Below are positions 5,691 through 5,862 of a stretch of DNA of 5,862 nt, one piece after another; within the stretch, counting starts at the first letter, position 1; the number at the start of each line of letters is the position of its first letter. Both the position numbers and the translations under genes were made by a program. The notes under the pieces were generated by a model, which saw nothing but the letters and a program-made list of their open reading frames with translations, was not told the DNA's origin and made no database searches. The stretch comes from an uncultured Clostridium sp. (GTDB taxonomy: Bacteria; Bacillota; Clostridia; TANB77; CAG-508): assembly GCA_947428535.1 (NCBI GenBank), contig CANEMG010000071.1, positions 1 through 5,862 of the forward strand, written 5' to 3'.

Positions 5691-5712
5691 TAGATTTTAT
5701 CCACAAAATCTA
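5691..5712. repeat. 8-bp inverted repeat enclosing a DnaA-box sequence
   Basis: TAGATTTT (5691-5698) and AAAATCTA (5705-5712) are exact reverse complements separated by six bases. The right arm is not followed by a T-run, so it is unlikely to be a strong plus-strand terminator. Confidence 0.6.
5697..5705 (+). promoter_or_regulatory. Consensus DnaA-box 9-mer in the mnmE-mnmG gap
   Basis: TTATCCACA is an exact match to the DnaA box TTATNCACA. It spans the loop of the inverted repeat at 5691-5712. I saw no second consensus box in the window, so this is not an origin by itself. It may be a lone DnaA site, or chance. Confidence 0.45.
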
Positions 5713-5721
5713 AATTTAATT

Positions 5722-5754
5722 AAGGAGATCTGTTAATAAAACAGAAATAGAAAG
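5722..5754 (+). promoter_or_regulatory. mnmG leader: distant Shine-Dalgarno with intervening hairpin
   Basis: AAGGAG (5722-5727) is 27 bases before the mnmG ATG, too far for normal initiation. Between them TCTGTT (5729-5734) pairs with AACAGA (5740-5745) around a five-base loop. If folded, the hairpin would leave about ten unpaired bases between the Shine-Dalgarno and the ATG, a workable spacing. The sequence directly before the ATG (AAATAGAAAG) is a poor ribosome site on its own. Confidence 0.5.
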
Positions 5755-5862
5755 ATGAAATATGATGCAGGAAAATATGATATAGCAGTTATAGGTGCAG
5801 GACATGCTGGATGTGAAGCAGCTTTAGCTGCAGCAAGGCTGGGACATAAAACGATTTTGTTT
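5755..5862 (+). CDS. mnmG: tRNA uridine-5-carboxymethylaminomethyl(34) synthesis enzyme MnmG, N-terminal part
   Basis: Only the first 36 residues are present; the gene runs off the right edge of the window. MnmG (GidA) is the FAD-dependent partner of MnmE in wobble-uridine modification. The visible part is the FAD-binding Rossmann start: [20 protein letters not shown] (8-27), with the dinucleotide motif GAGHAG at 14-19. The ATG at 5755 is the only sensible start, because in-frame TAA codons at 5734 and 5737 lie just upstream. Adjacency to mnmE is typical, and no terminator or clear promoter was found in the gap, so cotranscription is likely. Confidence 0.95.
   Translation, partial: MKYDAGKYDIAVIGAGHAGCEAALAAARLGHKTILF

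Noticed and set aside
4919..5704. Long minus-strand open frame of 261 codons opposite mnmE
   Set aside because: It lies antisense to the G domain and C-terminus of a clearly real mnmE. The product is a low-complexity Ile/Ser/Phe string without a recognisable domain, as expected from the complement of an AT-rich gene.

Overview
The window is an AT-rich chromosomal segment, roughly 22-28% GC in hand-counted lines of most genes. It carries the conserved gene series found beside the replication origin in many Bacillota: rpmH (ribosomal protein L34), rnpA (RNase P protein), yidD, yidC (membrane insertase), jag/khpB (RNA-binding protein), mnmE and the first 36 codons of mnmG. The short YidC without the large Gram-negative periplasmic domain, the Jag_N-KH-R3H architecture, strong AGGAGG ribosome sites, and near-exclusive AGA (Arg) and frequent ATA (Ile) codons suggest a low-GC Clostridia-type bacterium, possibly an uncultured gut lineage. 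Fusobacteriota have a similar cluster and cannot be excluded from this window alone.

Layout: rpmH (19-153) ends at its own terminator. A 205-bp spacer follows, 90 bp of which is about 96% A+T. A tight plus-strand run comes next: rnpA (359-703), yidD (705-914, one base after the rnpA stop), yidC (926-1777) and jag (1780-2487, its ribosome site lying inside the last codons of yidC), closed by an intrinsic terminator at about 2498-2527. The gene for 4-alpha-glucanotransferase, malQ (2602-4119), is then inserted on the minus strand with its own promoter and terminator. Its GC content is higher (38-45% in counted lines) and it uses CGN and AGG codons. It splits the usual jag-mnmE neighbourhood. 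mnmE (4293-5657) restarts plus-strand transcription from its own extended -10 promoter, divergent from malQ, and is followed by mnmG, which runs off the window.

Functional picture: L34, RNase P protein, YidD/YidC and Jag serve translation, tRNA maturation and membrane-protein biogenesis. MnmE and MnmG together make the cmnm5U modification at the tRNA wobble position. MalQ (maltodextrin/glycogen metabolism) has no functional link to these and looks like a self-contained acquired or relocated unit.

The observations most worth checking are the malQ insertion and its altered acceptor-side active-site motif, and the 97-bp mnmE-mnmG gap. That gap holds a parS-like 16-mer, an exact DnaA-box 9-mer inside an inverted repeat, and a small hairpin between the Shine-Dalgarno sequence and the mnmG start. 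I found no RNA gene, CRISPR array or insertion sequence, and no clear candidate for a wholly new multi-gene system.
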